Assembly: GCA_009785545.1 (NCBI GenBank) | Contig: WQWD01000170.1 | Location: forward strand, 1 to 5,629 | Source of the DNA: Treponema sp. | GTDB taxonomy: Bacteria; Spirochaetota; Spirochaetia; Treponematales; Breznakiellaceae | Direction of reading: 5' to 3' | Length of the DNA: 5,629 bases | In this document: positions 1-5,085 of the stretch, piece after piece | Position numbering within the stretch: the first letter of the stretch is position 1 | Layout of the letters: each line of letters starts with the position of its first letter | Notes under the pieces: generated by a model | The model's database searches: none | What the model was told of the DNA's origin: nothing | Seen by the model: the letters and a program-made list of their open reading frames with translations, nothing else | Made by a program: the position numbers and the translations under genes

Positions 1-1433
1 AAATTACGCAGATTAAATGTTTGAAGCGGACCCGGCTCAATTTGATCGAAAGTAACATTGCCGTTTTCATATTCGCATAACATATTGGCAAGATACACAG
101 TATCGACAAGATTTTTGCAGTCTTTTGGAGCGTTTTCAGGATCATGGTGATAACGAATTGCGGCAATAAGCCTGTCGGGGAATTTCCATTTTTCGGAGAT
201 CATTGCGCCAAGTTCAGCATGGTTCATGCCTGCGGATATATCTTCGAATGTTGATGAAGGAATACTTTTATCGCCACAGAAACTTTTTATTTTATCAAGC
301 AATGCTGGATGTACGCTAAAGAAAATTATTTTTCCAATATCGTGTAATATGCCGCCGACATAAACGTCATCCAGTAAACCGGGATCATTTTTAAAATTCT
401 TTACAAGGTTATATGCATAAAACGCAGTTTTATATGAATGTTCCCAAAGTTTCTTTTTTTCGGAGGTATCATCGCCAAGCAATTTTTGAGTTCCGTATGA
501 ATAAAGAAGGTTTCTGATACCTTTGATTCCTATCATTTTTACCGCTTCTGATATGCTGTCAACTTTTTTGGATAACATATATTGAGCGGAATTTACAATT
601 TTTAACAGATCTGCGGTTAATGCAGGATCCATCGATATTTGCCGTGCGATGACTGGCATATCGGATGACGGATCGGAAATAAGCCGTTGAATCTGATTGA
701 TGTTTTCGGGAAACTGCGGTAATTGTTCAATGCTGTCTACGATTTTTTCCGACAGAACAGAAATATTTTCTACCATGGTATTTTCAAGAGGGATGGTGAT
801 ACTGGCAATAGTGCAAGTATCCGTAGTCCTGATTGAAAACGCTTCATCGTCAAGTCCCATCTTTTTAAGCATTAAAGCAAGAATAACTAACCCAAAACCG
901 GCTCCTTCTGAGTCATCAAAAACTTGGGCGAATGCACCTTCCAGATTGTCTAATTCTCTTGACCTTGCCATTTTGTCATGAATTCGAAGCTGTTCTGTTT
1001 TGTTGGCAATTACATTATTGCGTATTTCTATGGTAACTATATTTCTTTTAACCTGCAAAATAACTTTTATATAAAGCCCTTTATTTTTTTGCAGTTGAAG
1101 GTAATGATCTATGTTATCTAATGTTTCTTTTTTGAATGTTTCCATTCCCTTTTCATAATCGTTGTCGTTATTGATGTTTAAGCCGCGTTCATTAAAAAAT
1201 ACACGCTTTGTATTTGCCTTTTTTGCATTAACCACAAGTTCCAATATGCAATAAGTAACATAATCTTTAAGTTTTAATTGATCCATGTGTCCGAGAAAAA
1301 CTTCTACCACTTGCATGATATAATTTTCAATCTCTTTGGGAAGCGTATATGTTGTAATCGTCAACGGATAACCTGATTGTATAGCTTTTTTAATTTTGCC
1401 TTCGTCTACAACCAGTTCAGAAGCTGAAGTCAT
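1..1433 (-). CDS. HATPase-like/HDOD domain signalling protein, 3' end beyond window
   Basis: I translated 477 codons from the ATG at 1433 down to the left edge without a stop, so the C-terminus is missing. Residues about 30-220 resemble a GHKL/histidine-kinase-type ATPase. An N-box-like segment (ELVVNAKKAN, 65-74) carries E65 and N69, and a glycine-rich G2-like segment (EGAGFGLVI) lies at 176-184. The usual DxGxG box is degenerate (IRNNVIAN, about 137-144). No phosphoacceptor histidine/dimerisation domain precedes it. Residues about 235-435 form an HDOD (HD-related output) domain: LPQFPENINQI at the start, then DPALTADLLKIVNSA (269-283), GILHDIGKII with H364-D365, H405 and H429-H430. A role in cytoplasmic signal transduction is inferred; the substrate is unknown. 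A GTG directly before the ATG is in frame and better spaced (7 bases) from AGGTGA at 1444-1449, so the true start may be 1436. The gene diverges from the toxin-antitoxin operon. Confidence 0.85.
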   Translation of the reverse strand, partial: MTSASELVVDEGKIKKAIQSGYPLTITTYTLPKEIENYIMQVVEVFLGHMDQLKLKDYVTYCILELVVNAKKANTKRVFFNERGLNINNDNDYEKGMETFKKETLDNIDHYLQLQKNKGLYIKVILQVKRNIVTIEIRNNVIANKTEQLRIHDKMARSRELDNLEGAFAQVFDDSEGAGFGLVILALMLKKMGLDDEAFSIRTTDTCTIASITIPLENTMVENISVLSEKIVDSIEQLPQFPENINQIQRLISDPSSDMPVIARQISMDPALTADLLKIVNSAQYMLSKKVDSISEAVKMIGIKGIRNLLYSYGTQKLLGDDTSEKKKLWEHSYKTAFYAYNLVKNFKNDPGLLDDVYVGGILHDIGKIIFFSVHPALLDKIKSFCGDKSIPSSTFEDISAGMNHAELGAMISEKWKFPDRLIAAIRYHHDPENAPKDCKNLVDTVYLANMLCEYENGNVTFDQIEPGPLQTFNLRN

Positions 1434-1443
1434 CACTATTTTC

Positions 1444-1449
1444 TCACCT
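1444..1449 (-). promoter_or_regulatory. Ribosome binding site of the HDOD gene
   Basis: On the minus strand this reads AGGTGA, 10 bases before the ATG at 1433 and 7 bases before an in-frame GTG at 1436. The spacing slightly favours the GTG, which would add one residue to the protein. Confidence 0.55.
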
Positions 1450-1455
1450 GCTTCT

Positions 1456-1484
1456 ATTATAAATAATTGTAAAAGAAAAATCTA
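1456..1484 (-). promoter_or_regulatory. Possible sigma-70-type promoter for the HDOD gene
   Basis: On the minus strand a perfect TATAAT (1456-1461) lies 17 bases downstream of TAGATT (1479-1484), a weak -35 match (3 of 6). The predicted start near 1449 would leave almost no leader before the ribosome binding site. The real promoter may therefore lie further upstream in this A+T-rich spacer. Confidence 0.3.
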
Positions 1485-1710
1485 TAACTTATGAGAAAAT
1501 ATTCACGACAAAACCGTATGAACAAAAAAAGTCACCACAAATGAACACTTTTTCTCGGTATCTAGGTGGATTTTAAGACATTATATCACGTAAACGAGTT
1601 ATTCTATGACATTTTTAAGTAATTAGGATGTATATTTTAATATGTTTATATCAATATACCCAAAATCCGCAGTTATTATGAGCAGTTACAGTAAATAAAA
1701 ATAATTGCTC

Positions 1711-1739
1711 TTGACAGAAATGCGTCGTTGAATTAGGGT
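1711..1739 (+). promoter_or_regulatory. Sigma-70-type promoter of the toxin-antitoxin operon
   Basis: A perfect -35 box TTGACA (1711-1716) is followed after 17 bases by TAGGGT (1734-1739). The latter keeps the key T, A and final T of the -10 consensus. The predicted start is near 1746, giving a leader of about 25 bases before the antitoxin ATG. AbrB/MazE-type antitoxins usually repress their own operon, so an operator is expected here, but I found no clear palindrome over it. Confidence 0.6.
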
Positions 1740-1770
1740 AAGAAAAGTAAGAATTATAAGGAGTTCAAAA

Positions 1771-2034
1771 ATGGAAGTAGCAAGAGTTACATCAAAAGGG
1801 CAAATAACAATTCCTCGTGATATAAGGGCAAAAATGAATATCAAAAGAGGAGATAAAATAGTTTTCTTGGAAGATAATGGGAAATATTTTTTACAGAACT
1901 CGGCGTTAATATCCATAAAAGCATTAGAAAACATTCAAAATATTATGAAAGGCGATGCAGAAAAAGCAGGATTTAACAACCCTGATGATGTTGTAAATTA
2001 TATTAAATCCATAAGAAAAGAAAAACAAAAATAA
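1771..2034 (+). CDS. AbrB/MazE/SpoVT-type antitoxin
   Basis: This 87-residue protein begins with a swapped-hairpin AbrB/SpoVT DNA-binding domain at residues about 3-45: VTSKGQITIPRDIRAKMNIK, then a KRGDKIVF turn. The rest (about 46-87) is a lysine-rich helical tail ending IKSIRKEKQK, which in such families binds and neutralises the toxin. The start is fixed by AAGGAG at 1758-1763, 7 bases before the ATG. One base separates its stop from the next ATG, so the two genes are translated as a unit. By family knowledge it should neutralise the PIN protein encoded next and repress the shared promoter. Base composition is A+T-rich, like the toxin gene. Confidence 0.88.
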   Translation: MEVARVTSKGQITIPRDIRAKMNIKRGDKIVFLEDNGKYFLQNSALISIKALENIQNIMKGDAEKAGFNNPDDVVNYIKSIRKEKQK

Positions 2035-2035
2035 T

Positions 2036-2437
2036 ATGAAAATAATGGTAGATGCCAATATAATAATTTCTGCAATATTATTTCCAAAATCAATAATATC
2101 AGAAATTTTAAAACATATAGTGCTAAATAACGAAATTATATTAAGTGAATATACAATTAACGAAATTAGAGATGTATTCAATAGAAAATTTCCGAATAGA
2201 ACAAATGAAATGGAAAATTATTTAGATAAATTGCCATATAGGTTTTTTTCAATAAAAGAAATAAATATCAAAAAATATCCTGCGATTAGGGATTTAGATG
2301 ATATTCCGGTATTGGCAAATGCAATTGAATCAAATGTTGATATATTAGTAACTGGAGATAAAGATTTTGAAGGAATTAAAATAAAGAAACCAAAAATTAT
2401 AAAACCAAATAAATATCAAGAAGAGTATATGCTGTGA
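2036..2437 (+). CDS. PIN-domain toxin (probable ribonuclease)
   Basis: This 133-residue protein spans a full single PIN domain. It opens with MKIMVDANIIISAILF (D6). Mid-protein it has SEYTINEI (E38, E43), then RDLDDIPVLANA (D86, D88, D89), and near the end VTGDKDF (D108, D110). These acidic residues are those expected to bind the metal in PIN nucleases, which cut RNA in toxin-antitoxin systems; the actual target cannot be read from sequence. It matches the 'putative toxin component, PIN family' type that pairs with AbrB-like antitoxins. The gene starts one base after the antitoxin stop and has no separate strong Shine-Dalgarno, which suggests coupled translation. G+C is about 17-25% in the lines I counted, against 48% in a line of the sigma gene, with heavy use of ATA/ATT and AAA codons, a sign of transfer. 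All key residues are present, so the toxin appears intact. Confidence 0.88.
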   Translation: MKIMVDANIIISAILFPKSIISEILKHIVLNNEIILSEYTINEIRDVFNRKFPNRTNEMENYLDKLPYRFFSIKEINIKKYPAIRDLDDIPVLANAIESNVDILVTGDKDFEGIKIKKPKIIKPNKYQEEYML

Positions 2438-2506
2438 AAAAGCAAAATATTAAGCTATATATGATCCGCCGCTCTGCGAATACAAATACCTTCTTTTAAT
2501 GGTCAT

Positions 2507-2529
2507 AATTGTGTTATAATAACACAATT
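2507..2529. repeat. Perfect palindrome, candidate activator/operator site
   Basis: An inverted repeat with two perfect 11-base arms (AATTGTGTTAT and its complement) lies around a single central A at 2518. It is centred about 155 bases upstream of the transcript start predicted from the -24/-12 promoter, in the range used by sigma-54 enhancer-binding proteins. As RNA it would be an A+U-rich hairpin without a U-tract, so it is a poor terminator. A TATAAT lies inside it (2515-2520) but has no good -35 box. Confidence 0.6.
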
Positions 2530-2614
2530 TATGGGCATATCCGGCTGCCTGTGTCATTTTGTCCAAATCTTAAAATAAATCGGGCTCAAATATTGAAGAA
2601 TCACAGTATTTCAT

Positions 2615-2634
2615 ACAATTTTTGATAAAATTGT
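2615..2634. repeat. A+T-rich inverted repeat upstream of the sigma-54 promoter
   Basis: Perfect 8-base arms, ACAATTTT (2615-2622) and AAAATTGT (2627-2634), flank TGAT. The repeat is centred about 48 bases upstream of the predicted start, between the upstream palindrome and the -24 box. This is a position where DNA-bending proteins often act at sigma-54 promoters. It shares the ACAATT/AATTGT element with the palindrome at 2507-2529. A regulatory role is inferred only. Confidence 0.4.
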
Positions 2635-2645
2635 TACAAATAAAC

Positions 2646-2661
2646 TTGGCATGATTCTTGC
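2646..2661 (+). promoter_or_regulatory. Sigma-54 (-24/-12) promoter of the sigma-factor gene
   Basis: TTGGCAT, five bases (GATTC... region), then TTGC matches the RpoN consensus TTGGCAC-N5-TTGCW at all but one position. The invariant GG (2648-2649) and GC (2660-2661) are separated by exactly 10 bases. The predicted transcript start is near 2673. That leaves a 17-base leader holding the Shine-Dalgarno at 2678-2684 and agrees with translation from the ATG at 2690. No comparably good -35/-10 promoter is visible nearby. Confidence 0.8.
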
Positions 2662-2677
2662 TGAATTATGAGTGAGC

Positions 2678-2684
2678 AAGGAGG
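2678..2684 (+). promoter_or_regulatory. Strong Shine-Dalgarno deciding the sigma-factor start
   Basis: AAGGAGG ends 5 bases before the ATG at 2690. A longer reading from GTG at 2672 would place this element inside the coding region and would start at or before the predicted transcript start. The ATG at 2690 is therefore chosen. Confidence 0.85.
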
Positions 2685-2689
2685 ATGAT

Positions 2690-3541
2690 ATGAATAAAAA
2701 AACTACAGGAAAATCAGCAAAAAGCAACATGGCGTTGTATTTCGATGAAATCAACCAAATTCCGATTTTAACCCGTGAGCAAGAAGAAGAAGCTGCCCGT
2801 GAAGCTTCGAAAGGCAACACAGCGGCTAGGGAAAAGCTTATAAATGCAAACCTTCGTTTTGTTGTCAGTATAGCAAAAAAGTACCAAGGGTTTGGGATGC
2901 CGCTGGAAGATTTGATCAGCGAGGGAAATATCGGTCTGTTAAGTGCGGTTGATCGTTTTGATGTAGAGAAAGGTTATCACTTTATATCTTACGCAGTATG
3001 GTGGATACGTCAGGCTATCATGAGCGCTCTTTATGAAAAATCCAGAATGATCAGGCTGCCGGTAAATCGTGCCACTGAACTGGTTAAAATCGAAAAAACC
3101 AGAAAAATGCTCAGGGGAAATTACTCATTTGGAGAAGAAATCAACGAAATTACCAAGTTACTGAACATGGACAAAGACCACGTATACAACCTTCTTAATC
3201 TTTCCAGAGACATGATTTCTTTGGATGTTCCTGTCTCCGATGACAAGGCTTTGCGGCTTAAAGATTCCATCGAAGACTATACACACCTGTCCCCTGACGC
3301 TTTTGTCGAGATAAAATCCATGGAAAACGACATCGAAGAGATTTTGAGTACCCTCAAAGATGATGAGGCATACGTTATCCGGTGGCATTTTGGGCTTGGT
3401 CAGCGTACTCCAATGTCATTAAGAGAGATTGGCGAGCGGTGTAACCTTAGCAAAGAGCGTATAAGGCAGATCGAAGAAAAGGCGCTTTCCCGGCTGAGAA
3501 ACCCCAAAAGAAAGAAACTTCTACAGGTTTATGTGGCATAG
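2690..3541 (+). CDS. Alternative RNA polymerase sigma-70-family factor (RpoS/group-2-like)
   Basis: This 283-residue protein has the sigma-70 regions in order. Region 1.2 lies at about 14-60 (ALYFDEINQIPILTREQE). Region 2 lies at about 46-118 (NLRFVVSIAKKYQG, DLISEGNIGLLSAVDRFD, and the -10-recognition segment SYAVWWIRQAI at 100-110). Region 3 covers about 125-195. Region 4 lies at about 212-275, with the helix-turn-helix LREIGERCNLSKERIRQIEEKAL at 244-266. It lacks region 1.1 and the long non-conserved insert of housekeeping RpoD, and its length fits group-2 factors such as RpoS. Core RNA polymerase is its partner. The ATG at 2690 is fixed by AAGGAGG; a GTG at 2672 would add six residues but lies at the predicted transcript start. 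The gene appears to be read from a sigma-54 promoter, which implies a sigma-factor cascade. Calling it RpoS by function rests on this context, not on a diagnostic motif. Confidence 0.92.
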   Translation: MNKKTTGKSAKSNMALYFDEINQIPILTREQEEEAAREASKGNTAAREKLINANLRFVVSIAKKYQGFGMPLEDLISEGNIGLLSAVDRFDVEKGYHFISYAVWWIRQAIMSALYEKSRMIRLPVNRATELVKIEKTRKMLRGNYSFGEEINEITKLLNMDKDHVYNLLNLSRDMISLDVPVSDDKALRLKDSIEDYTHLSPDAFVEIKSMENDIEEILSTLKDDEAYVIRWHFGLGQRTPMSLREIGERCNLSKERIRQIEEKALSRLRNPKRKKLLQVYVA

Positions 3542-3554
3542 CATACTGCCTGAG

Positions 3555-3575
3555 TCGATTTTTGCAAAAAATCGA
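3555..3575 (+). other. Stem-loop just after the sigma-factor gene
   Basis: Nine-base arms, TCGATTTTT and its complement, flank GCA, starting 14 bases after the stop. The repeat is followed by A residues on the plus strand, so it is not a classical intrinsic terminator. It could stabilise the 3' end of the mRNA. Its A-tracts also sit where an UP element of the downstream promoter (-35 at 3585) would lie. Confidence 0.45.
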
Positions 3576-3584
3576 AAAAAGTAC

Positions 3585-3613
3585 TTGACGTTGGAGAATA
3601 AAATTACTATGTT
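3585..3613 (+). promoter_or_regulatory. Strong sigma-70-type promoter with no protein gene behind it
   Basis: TTGACG (3585-3590) is followed after exactly 17 bases by TATGTT (3608-3613), which keeps T, A, T and the final T of the -10 consensus. A-tracts directly upstream (3566-3580) resemble an UP element. The predicted start is near 3620. No credible reading frame follows before the terminator at 3764-3807, so the product is probably an RNA. Confidence 0.6.
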
Positions 3614-3619
3614 TAGAGT

Positions 3620-3807
3620 AGACTGATAATATGGTTTTGGATGAAGTCTACTGCTTTGCTTTCCATCAGGTTATAAATATATATGCTCGCTAGTTTTGCA
3701 AATGTTTATAACGATCATCTTCACAGTCAGGCATCTCGTTTTACAGCTGACATTTTATCAGTAACCTCCCGGGTTTCCTCACCTCCTTTTCCCGGGGGGT
3801 GTTTTTT
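3620..3807 (+). ncRNA. Candidate small RNA of about 145-190 nt, possibly 6S-like
   Basis: The element is bounded by a -35/-10 promoter (start near 3620) and an intrinsic terminator (T-tract 3802-3807). By eye, its ends pair: ACTGATAA (3622-3629) with TTATCAGT (3755-3762). Inside, TGAAG (3642-3646) can pair with CTTCA (3719-3723). GTTATAAA (3670-3677) pairs with TTTATAAC (3705-3712) to form a terminal hairpin. GTCAG/CTGAC (3726-3730/3747-3751) gives a side hairpin on the 3' strand. A closing stem, open middle and long apical hairpin recall 6S RNA, which imitates an open promoter and binds RNA polymerase. I did not recognise conserved 6S sequence, so that identity is a hypothesis. An alternative 5' hairpin, AGTAGACT/AGTCTACT (3617-3624/3645-3652), would compete with the closing stem. 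Confidence 0.5.
3764..3807 (+). terminator. Intrinsic terminator of the small RNA and sigma-factor transcripts
   Basis: A G+C-rich 10-base-pair stem, ACCTCCCGGG (3764-3773) with CCCGGGGGGT (3791-3800), contains one G-U pair. A 17-base loop lies between the arms, and GTTTTTT follows at once (3801-3807). It would end the small RNA and any read-through from the sigma-factor gene. Confidence 0.85.
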
Positions 3808-3833
3808 ATTAACTTAATGCTGAAGTTTTAATA

Positions 3834-3866
3834 CCCCGCCGAACCTTTGTTTGGTTTTGGGCAGGG
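3834..3866 (-). terminator. Probable terminator of the beta-barrel protein gene
   Basis: On the minus strand CCCTGCC (3866-3860) pairs with GGCGGGG (3840-3834), with one G-U wobble, and an inner AACC/GGTT stem follows. It begins about 10 bases after the stop codon. On the plus strand the same site would have a C-A mismatch, so the hairpin fits minus-strand RNA better. The following U-tract is weak (TATTAAAA). Confidence 0.55.
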
Positions 3867-3876
3867 CAGTTATTTT

Positions 3877-4908
3877 TTATATTTGGAATCTTACTCCGAA
3901 GGTAACTCCCAAGCTTTCGCTTTTTATATCGTACATTCCTGTCAGGTCAAATCTGATTAATGGCAGATTGAAGGAAACTCCGCCAAAAAGCCGGTAATTC
4001 CAGTCGATTACATCCCTTGTTTGTCCGAACCCGTTTGCGTTTATGTTTCTTAAACCAAGAGCGTTCAAGTATGTTACTACATCATCAAGATCGCGAGAAG
4101 TGCCTGTATCATCTGCTACCGTTACATTTGTGCTTAAATTATACCCGGCACTTGACCATGCACGGCTTACGCCAAAACCCAGATACGGAGTAAAGATAAG
4201 AAGCGACATTGAAGCTTGCGCCTTAAATTCTACGTTGGTAGTACTCCAATTAAGCCCTAAAGTGGGGCTCGCTACATCAAGTGTCCAATCTGCAAGGACT
4301 AAAGGATTTGCATTAGAAGGTCCTTGAAAGTTCAATGTCTGCCCGGCTCCACGAGCACCCACTGTAAGTCCGCCTCTTAGATGATTAACACCTACTCCCA
4401 ATGACAACCTCATTAGCGGGACAGCCGTAGGTAACAATGAATAACGGAAATCTGCTCCAACAAGCAAATATTCGTCAATAGAGATGTTGGAAAATGGTAT
4501 ATTATGATCGGGAAGAACGCCAATTTTTACCCCAACATCAAAAGGCAGTATAAAACCGCCTATTCTGCCCTCAGCAACATAACCCAAAAGCGGAAAACCA
4601 GCGTTTCCTCCAAAACTATCTATGTTAAAGAAATTTAACAGATCACCCAAACCATCTACGTTTAAGAACGTAAATCCCATTGTAACACCTGCTCCAAATC
4701 TTGGTGGGATACCCAAAAACTGCCCGATATACGCATCAGACCAGTTTAAGCCCATTGTGGAGTTAAAAGCGGCTGATTCTGCCATTCTATCTGAAAAATT
4801 TTCTACAACACCTTGCAAGTCACCCAGTGACGGCATGGCAAATACGGGAGCTGCGAATATTAACAACATTATAACAGCCAAACATAATACTTTTCTAATT
4901 TTCTTCAT
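3877..4908 (-). CDS. Exported protein, probable outer-membrane beta-barrel
   Basis: This 343-residue protein has a clear signal peptide: basic MKKIRK, a hydrophobic core, and a likely cleavage after A24 (PVFA). The cysteine at position 9 lies inside the hydrophobic core and is not a lipobox. After a helical start (LGDLQGVVENFSDRMAES, about 28-45), the chain is rich in G, F, L, N and S. It has many alternating amphipathic stretches typical of barrel strands, such as FGAGVTMGFTF, YLLVGADFRYSLL, LSLGVGVNHLRGGLTVGA and the last strand LGVTFGVRFQI ending in an apolar residue. I do not recognise the family with certainty and assign no substrate. The start is supported by AGGAGG (4916-4921), 7 bases before the ATG. 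It is a single-gene unit, convergent with the small RNA locus and divergent from ffs-dnaX. Confidence 0.8.
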   Translation of the reverse strand: MKKIRKVLCLAVIMLLIFAAPVFAMPSLGDLQGVVENFSDRMAESAAFNSTMGLNWSDAYIGQFLGIPPRFGAGVTMGFTFLNVDGLGDLLNFFNIDSFGGNAGFPLLGYVAEGRIGGFILPFDVGVKIGVLPDHNIPFSNISIDEYLLVGADFRYSLLPTAVPLMRLSLGVGVNHLRGGLTVGARGAGQTLNFQGPSNANPLVLADWTLDVASPTLGLNWSTTNVEFKAQASMSLLIFTPYLGFGVSRAWSSAGYNLSTNVTVADDTGTSRDLDDVVTYLNALGLRNINANGFGQTRDVIDWNYRLFGGVSFNLPLIRFDLTGMYDIKSESLGVTFGVRFQI

Positions 4909-4915
4909 AAGTAAT

Positions 4916-4921
4916 CCTCCT
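4916..4921 (-). promoter_or_regulatory. Ribosome binding site of the beta-barrel gene
   Basis: A perfect AGGAGG on the minus strand lies 7 bases before the ATG at 4908. It supports the long form of the protein with its complete signal peptide. Confidence 0.8.
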
Positions 4922-4950
4922 GATGGATTTAAAAAATTAATGTTTATTCT

Positions 4951-4959
4951 AATATATCA
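4951..4959 (-). promoter_or_regulatory. Possible extended -10 promoter of the beta-barrel gene
   Basis: On the minus strand TGATATATT combines a TGn extension with TATATT (5 of 6 matches to TATAAT). The predicted start near 4944 gives a leader of about 36 bases. The -35 region is weak. A second TATAAT at 4983-4988 on the same strand is an alternative without a good -35 box. Confidence 0.4.
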
Positions 4960-5051
4960 CGATTGTTAAAAAATAACCATTTATTATACATATTTTTATC
5001 AAAAAAATTTAATTTGTTTGTTGGGATGTTTTAAGCCCCTTCTTGCGGCTC

Positions 5052-5081
5052 TTGACGAATATACCCGCAAAATCATAGTAT
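5052..5081 (+). promoter_or_regulatory. Promoter of the SRP RNA gene
   Basis: TTGACG (5052-5057), an 18-base spacer and TAGTAT (5076-5081, 4 of 6 matches) predict a start at about 5086-5088. This is exactly where the closing stem of the SRP RNA begins. The agreement between promoter geometry and RNA structure supports both calls. Confidence 0.7.
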
Positions 5082-5085
5082 AAAT

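Larger units (their letters stand above)
1434..1770. other. Divergent intergenic region
   Basis: This spacer separates the minus-strand HDOD gene from the plus-strand antitoxin gene. It is A+T-rich and holds the candidate promoters of both. A 7-base direct repeat, GCAGTTA, occurs at 1669-1675 and 1682-1688, just upstream of the antitoxin -35 box. I see no convincing gene or RNA in the middle part (about 1490-1665). Confidence 0.6.

Noticed and set aside
697..981. Plus-strand frame of 94 codons
   Set aside because: It lies wholly inside the minus-strand HDOD gene, whose protein has clear domains; the product resembles nothing and has no ribosome binding site.
1686..2181. Two minus-strand frames with hydrophobic products opposite the toxin-antitoxin genes
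   Set aside because: They are complements of A+T-rich coding sequence, which naturally gives Phe/Ile/Leu-rich pseudo-membrane peptides; the plus-strand proteins are recognisable.
2515..2520. TATAAT as a sigma-70 promoter for the sigma gene
   Set aside because: No acceptable -35 box lies 16-18 bases upstream, and the sequence is explained as the centre of the palindrome.
2668..2688. Six-codon minicistron (ATG ... TGA) overlapping the sigma-gene Shine-Dalgarno and ending one base before its ATG
   Set aside because: It begins before the transcript start predicted from the sigma-54 promoter and has no ribosome binding site of its own. Only read-through transcripts could carry it.
2672..3541. 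Longer form of the sigma factor starting at GTG 2672
   Set aside because: The GTG lies at the predicted transcript start and lacks a ribosome binding site, while AAGGAGG is ideally spaced for the ATG at 2690.
3555..3575. Intrinsic terminator of the sigma gene
   Set aside because: The stem-loop is followed by A residues, not T, on the plus strand; the proper terminator is at 3764-3807.
3631..3693. Twenty-codon frame inside the candidate small RNA
   Set aside because: There is no Shine-Dalgarno, the start would lie about 11 bases after the predicted RNA 5' end, and the sequence takes part in likely RNA pairing. No recognisable peptide features.
4043..4969. Two plus-strand frames opposite the beta-barrel gene
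   Set aside because: They are complements of a protein with a signal peptide and a good ribosome binding site, and have no supporting features.
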